Positions 32,605 to 35,946 of a DNA stretch of 35,946 bases are shown here, one piece after another; the stretch's first letter is position 1; the number at the start of each line of letters is the position of its first letter. The notes below the pieces were generated by a model. It saw only the letters and a list, made by a program, of their open reading frames with translations. It was not told where the DNA came from and searched no databases. This DNA comes from JBEHWX01 sp048498995 (GTDB taxonomy: Bacteria > Bacteroidota > Ignavibacteria > OLB7). Location: NCBI GenBank assembly GCA_048498995.1, contig JBEHWX010000061.1:1-35946 (forward strand). The letters run 5' to 3'. A program made the translations under genes and the position numbers.

Positions 32605-33792
32605 TTACGCGGCGCGCTCGATCCGCCGAAGCTCGCGCTCCACCAGGTGGATCAGCTCGAGGGCGAGCCGGTCGGCGAAGGGATAGCCCTTGGGAGTGAG
32701 GCTGAGGCGATGCCGGTCGAGACGGGCATACCCGTCGGCCACCAGCCTGTCGATCTTCTCCGAGGCGATCTCCTCCATCGGAAGCCCGATCAGACGCCGG
32801 ATCTCCTCCAGGATGATTCCGCGACTGCGGAGCCCGAGGAAGATGCTCTCCTCCAAGGCGAGCTGCGAAGATAGTAATTCGGACGACGCAACGGGGAGCA
32901 TTCCCGCGTCGATATCCCCGAGATATGCCTGAAGGCTGGAAACGTTCGCCCACCGACGCTCCCCCGCCGAATCCCGGTGGAAGGCGTGCGCCGACGGACC
33001 GAATGAGATGTAGCTGCGGCGCTCCCAGTAGCCGACATTGTGACGGCACTCCCGTCCCGGGCGGGAATAGTTGCTCACCTCATACTGGTGGAACCCATGC
33101 TCGCCGAGCACCTCCATCGTCTCGGCGTACATGTCCGCCTCCAGCGAGTCGGCGGCCGGCACCACGTCGCCATTCAGACGCATCACGTTCAGACGGGTTC
33201 CCTCCTCGAACACCAGGGAGTAGGCGCTGATATGCTCGGTGCCGAGCTCGATGCCCCGCGCAAGGTTGTGCCGCCACCGCTCCCTGGTCTGCCCCGGCAG
33301 GGCGAATATCAGGTCGAGCGAGACGTTGTCGAACACGCCGCGGGCGATCGTGATGCTCTCGACCGCCTCGTCGGCGGTATGGATCCGGCTGAGGAACGCC
33401 AGCTCGTCGTCGTGGAACGACTGCACGCCGAAGCTGAGCCGGTTCACGCCGAGATCGCGGTAGCCGATGAGCCACTCGCGCGTCAGGGCGCCGGGGTTGC
33501 ACTCCATGGTGAACTCGGCATCGGGCCGGATCGTGAAGCGCGCGCGGAGCCGCTCGACGATCGAGCCGAGCTCCTCCGGAGAGAGGAGCGACGGCGTGCC
33601 GCCGCCGAAGAACACGGTCTCGTAGTCGGCCGGGGCCTCGCCGGAGGCATCCAGCTGGTCGGCGCGCATGTCGATCTCCCGCACGATCGCCTTCATGAAG
33701 CGGTCGCGCGCGTCCATCGACTCGATCGAGTAGAAGTTGCAGTAGATGCACTTCCGCTCGCAGAACGGGATATGAAGATAGAGACCTGCCAC
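32605..33792 (-). CDS. hemW: HemW-like radical SAM protein, 395 aa
   Basis: Heme chaperone of the HemN-related family, formerly called coproporphyrinogen oxidase-like. The cluster motif CERKCIYCNF has Cys11, Cys15 and Cys18 with Phe two residues later in place of the fourth Cys of HemN, which marks HemW. FFGGGTPSLL (the GGGTP motif), MECNPG, SFGVQSF and LIFALPGQT follow, then the C-terminal HemN domain. The start is GTG 33792 with GAGAA nearby. It lies directly after two lepB genes, an order often seen with lepA-lepB-hemW. Confidence 0.92.
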   Translation of the reverse strand: MAGLYLHIPFCERKCIYCNFYSIESMDARDRFMKAIVREIDMRADQLDASGEAPADYETVFFGGGTPSLLSPEELGSIVERLRARFTIRPDAEFTMECNPGALTREWLIGYRDLGVNRLSFGVQSFHDDELAFLSRIHTADEAVESITIARGVFDNVSLDLIFALPGQTRERWRHNLARGIELGTEHISAYSLVFEEGTRLNVMRLNGDVVPAADSLEADMYAETMEVLGEHGFHQYEVSNYSRPGRECRHNVGYWERRSYISFGPSAHAFHRDSAGERRWANVSSLQAYLGDIDAGMLPVASSELLSSQLALEESIFLGLRSRGIILEEIRRLIGLPMEEIASEKIDRLVADGYARLDRHRLSLTPKGYPFADRLALELIHLVERELRRIERAA

Positions 33793-33860
33793 GTTGTTCT
33801 CACTTCTCGGATGTCCCCTCCGGGCGCGGACGTCGGCTCGAAGGGGCGAAACGGATACAT

Positions 33861-33929
33861 CGGATCGGAACCGATCGGATCGGAACCCGGCGGATCGGAG
33901 CTCACCCGATCGGAGCTCAGCGGATCAGG
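33861..33929. repeat. degenerate 15-16-base tandem repeat
   Basis: About four and a half copies of CGGATCGGAACCGAT-like units between hemW and the first lepB. The repeat runs over the last codons and stop of that lepB. Confidence 0.75.
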
Positions 33930-34843
33930 GTGCCGACCCTGTCGAGGCGCGCGTCGCCATCCGGCGTGCGCGACCAGTAGACCAGAAGCCCCTTGCCGAT
34001 CAGGTTGTCGAACGGCACGAAGCCGAAGAACCGGCTGTCGTAGCTGTTCGAGGAATTGTCGCCGAGGGCGAAGAAATAGCTCCGGCGGAAGGTGTAGCGG
34101 GTGGCCGGAAGGCCGGCGAGGAAGACGATCCGGTTCCGGTAGGCCACCGACACCCCTTCTCCCTCGATCAGCGGACGCCAGCGCTCGGCGGTCGTCGAGT
34201 CGAGCTCGATCTCGAACCCCTCGAACGGCACGGTGATCTTTCCCCCATAGCGGAAGAGCTCGAAGGCGCGCTCCTGGAGCATCGGGACGCGGTGTCCCTC
34301 GCGGGTCACCGAGCCGGGGACCGGCGGCACCTCCCGGTTGTTGACGTAGACACGTCCGTCGACGATCTGCACCACGTCGCCGGCAACGGCCACGCAGCGC
34401 TTCACGTAGTGCTCCGCCTCGGTCGCCTGGGGCTGGTAATAGGGGCCGGGGAAGTCGAACATCACCACGTCTCCCCGTCGCAGCCGGTCGATGCCGCGGA
34501 ACTCCACGTAGGGGATCATCAGGTGGGTGAAGGGGAGCGTGCGGAGCGAGCGGATGGTATAGGGGAGCTTGTTGACCAGGATCACGTCCCCGTCGAGGAT
34601 CGTCGGACGCATCGATCCGGTGGGGATGCGGTAGGGCTCGAGAATGAAGATCCGGACGATCGCCAGAACCACCACGCCGATCATCATCACCCGCACCAGC
34701 AGGCGCAGCCGGCGTCGATCGCGCTCCTCCCTCGCCGCTCCGGCCGGAACGGTCTCCGTCGCGACGGCTCCCTCCGGAGCCGGGGCCGAAGCCTCCGGCG
34801 GCTCCCGATCGAGCCCGCTCAGATCCTCGTCAGATCCACTCAT
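33917..34843 (-). CDS. lepB: signal peptidase I, first copy, 308 aa
   Basis: Removes signal peptides at the outer face of the cytoplasmic membrane. After an Ala/Pro/Glu-rich cytoplasmic head of about 45 residues comes one membrane helix (about 48-68), then PTGSMRPT with catalytic Ser77, VKRCVAVAGD with general base Lys148, and GDNSSNSYDSRFFGFVP. All five signature boxes are present. ATG 34843 has no good ribosome site; the gene lies 106 bases after the second copy, with a hairpin between. The two copies differ in head and middle insert, so they may have distinct substrates. Confidence 0.93.
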   Translation of the reverse strand: MSGSDEDLSGLDREPPEASAPAPEGAVATETVPAGAAREERDRRRLRLLVRVMMIGVVVLAIVRIFILEPYRIPTGSMRPTILDGDVILVNKLPYTIRSLRTLPFTHLMIPYVEFRGIDRLRRGDVVMFDFPGPYYQPQATEAEHYVKRCVAVAGDVVQIVDGRVYVNNREVPPVPGSVTREGHRVPMLQERAFELFRYGGKITVPFEGFEIELDSTTAERWRPLIEGEGVSVAYRNRIVFLAGLPATRYTFRRSYFFALGDNSSNSYDSRFFGFVPFDNLIGKGLLVYWSRTPDGDARLDRVGTLIR

Positions 34844-34898
34844 ACGGCAGATACCCGGTTCAGATCATGCAGATCCATCCTGTCGGCCACAGACGCGA

Positions 34899-34934
34899 CT
34901 GCCCGGAGAGCGGACGCGGCCGCTCCCCGGGCAG
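34899..34934 (-). terminator. hairpin between the two lepB genes
   Basis: A 15-base-pair stem with one mismatch, CTGCCCGGAGAGCGG (34899-34913) with CCGCTCCCCGGGCAG (34920-34934), around 6 bases. It lies 15 bases past the stop of the upstream lepB. There is no U tract, so it may attenuate instead of fully stopping transcription. Confidence 0.6.
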
Positions 34935-34949
34935 GGTCTTGAAAGGCTC

Positions 34950-35807
34950 TCAGTGGACGCCGTGGAAGATCCGGCTCCATCGGATCGAGGAGAGCTTGTC
35001 CCCGAGCTGCGACAGAGGCATGTTCGGATCCCACGACCAGTAGACGAACAGCGGCGTGCCGACGACGTTCTCGACCGGGACGAAGCCCCAGTAGCGGCTG
35101 TCCAGCGAGTTGTCGCGATTGTCGCCCATGCCGAAGACGTAGTCCCGCTGGACCTTGTAGGCGTTGGCCGGCTTGCCGTCGACGTTGATGAGCTGGCCGA
35201 TCCGGTCGATCTGGTGTCCCTCGCGCTGGATGAAGACCTGATACATCGGATAGGTCGAATCGTTCAGCGGAATCACGTCCCCCTTCTTCGGGATGCGCAT
35301 CGGTCCCCAGTTGTCGCGCGAGAAGCGGGCGCCGCCGGCGAAATCGGGGAAGACTCCGGCATCGGGCTGGGAGCCGGTGTTCGTGAACCTGGCGTTGCGC
35401 GGCGTGGGCTGCGGAGCGCCGTTGATGTAGACCTGCTTGTTCTTCACCTGGAGCGTGTCTCCGGCGGTGGCCACGCAGCGCTTCAGATAGTACTGAAACT
35501 CGGAGGCCTCGATCTCATTGTGATTCCCCGGAAAGATGAAGACGATCACGTCCCCCTTCTGGGGATCTCTGAGGCCGGGGAGCCGGAAGTACGGAAGCGG
35601 GGTGTTGAAGAAGGGGATCGTCTGCGGGCTCGATCCGCCGTAGATGAACTTGTTGACGAAGAGGAAGTCCCCGGCCATCACCTCGTTCTCCATCGAGCCG
35701 GTCGGTACGACGAACGACGCGATCAGCAGGCCGTTGATCACCATCACGATGAGCAGGGCGCTGACGATGGTCTTGACCCACGACATGAGGGAGTCGGAGA
35801 AGCTCAT
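34950..35807 (-). CDS. lepB: signal peptidase I, second copy, start uncertain, at least 285 aa
   Basis: One membrane helix (about 13-31), VPTGSMENEV with catalytic Ser38, LKRCVATAGD with Lys109, and GDNRDNSLDSRYWGFVP. A longer middle insert (about 110-215) sets it apart from the first copy. ATG 35807 has no ribosome site, and the frame continues upstream without a stop to the window edge, through Gly/Ser/Asn/Pro-rich residues (such as GPAGSNGRPAGNRGGSGSGQ) and an Ala-rich part, with no start codon inside the window. The true start may therefore lie beyond the edge. Confidence 0.88.
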   Translation of the reverse strand: MSFSDSLMSWVKTIVSALLIVMVINGLLIASFVVPTGSMENEVMAGDFLFVNKFIYGGSSPQTIPFFNTPLPYFRLPGLRDPQKGDVIVFIFPGNHNEIEASEFQYYLKRCVATAGDTLQVKNKQVYINGAPQPTPRNARFTNTGSQPDAGVFPDFAGGARFSRDNWGPMRIPKKGDVIPLNDSTYPMYQVFIQREGHQIDRIGQLINVDGKPANAYKVQRDYVFGMGDNRDNSLDSRYWGFVPVENVVGTPLFVYWSWDPNMPLSQLGDKLSSIRWSRIFHGVH

Positions 35808-35946
35808 CTGCTGGCCGGATCCGCTCCCACCACGGTTGCCGGCCGGCCGCCCGTTGGAGCCGGCGGGACCGGCCGCCTGGGCGATGTACGCGGCGATGCT
35901 CGGGGAGGTCGGCGCCAGGAGGCTGCCGACGCCCAGGTCCAGCGTG

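Noticed and set aside
29842..32874. Plus-strand open frame of 1010 codons opposite DUF2723 copy B
   Set aside because: Antisense shadow; a similar His/Arg/Gln-rich shadow lies opposite copy A, and the minus-strand protein is clearly conserved.

Overview
The window is GC-rich, densely coded and bacterial. Its housekeeping genes are all ordinary. The taxon is inferred, not shown: the DUF4175 and DUF2723 families, acidic-tail-less SSB, and at least one promoter of the Bacteroidota/FCB form (TTTG, 19 bases, TATATTTG, ahead of the tRNA-Gln gene) together suggest a high-GC member of the FCB superphylum, for example Gemmatimonadota or a relative. No phage, IS element, CRISPR array or rRNA was seen.

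Layout. (1) 1-4200: a small partial gene at the left edge, then a large minus-strand DUF4175 membrane/coiled-coil protein. (2) 4201-8789, plus strand: prolyl oligopeptidase, then gcvT and a YbbR-domain gene as a tight pair. (3) 8898-11279: minus-strand rhodanese and RmlC-like epimerase, divergent from a plus-strand acyl-CoA dehydrogenase. (4) 11560-12715, plus: an ECF sigma factor followed by a two-helix membrane protein of unknown function. (5) 13154-17890, minus: a lipoprotein overlapping an aldehyde dehydrogenase by 4 bases, a second lipoprotein, a DUF4279 protein and a LPG_synthase_TM/flippase-like protein; a plus-strand cyclase-family gene follows. (6) 18907-24137, minus: the information-processing block Nudix, tRNA-Gln, prs, rplY, pth, rpsF, ssb, rplI (rpsR is missing from the usual rpsF-ssb-rpsR-rplI order). 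(7) 24258-32337, minus: two paralogous DUF2723 GT-C-like membrane proteins flanking a dolichyl-phosphate-sugar-synthase-like GT2 and a small protein resembling the helical part of STAND ATPases. (8) 32605 to the right edge, minus: hemW and two consecutive lepB genes.

The most interesting region is 24.2-32.4 kb. The two DUF2723 genes are diverged over most of their length, yet their first 696 bases read as identical, ending one base outside the start codon, which is the signature of recent gene conversion. The GT2 between them is of the type that makes polyprenyl-phosphate-linked sugar, the kind of donor a GT-C enzyme uses, so the cluster may be an envelope or protein glycosylation locus (inference).

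A second theme is the spacers. Many intergenic gaps hold short tandem repeats with a period of 14-16 bases. One family, with consensus GTGCGCCTACCGAC preceded by a small hairpin, occurs in two gaps 6.5 kb apart. Strong GC-rich hairpins lie between convergent genes or after minus-strand genes and are probably terminators, mostly with poor U tracts.
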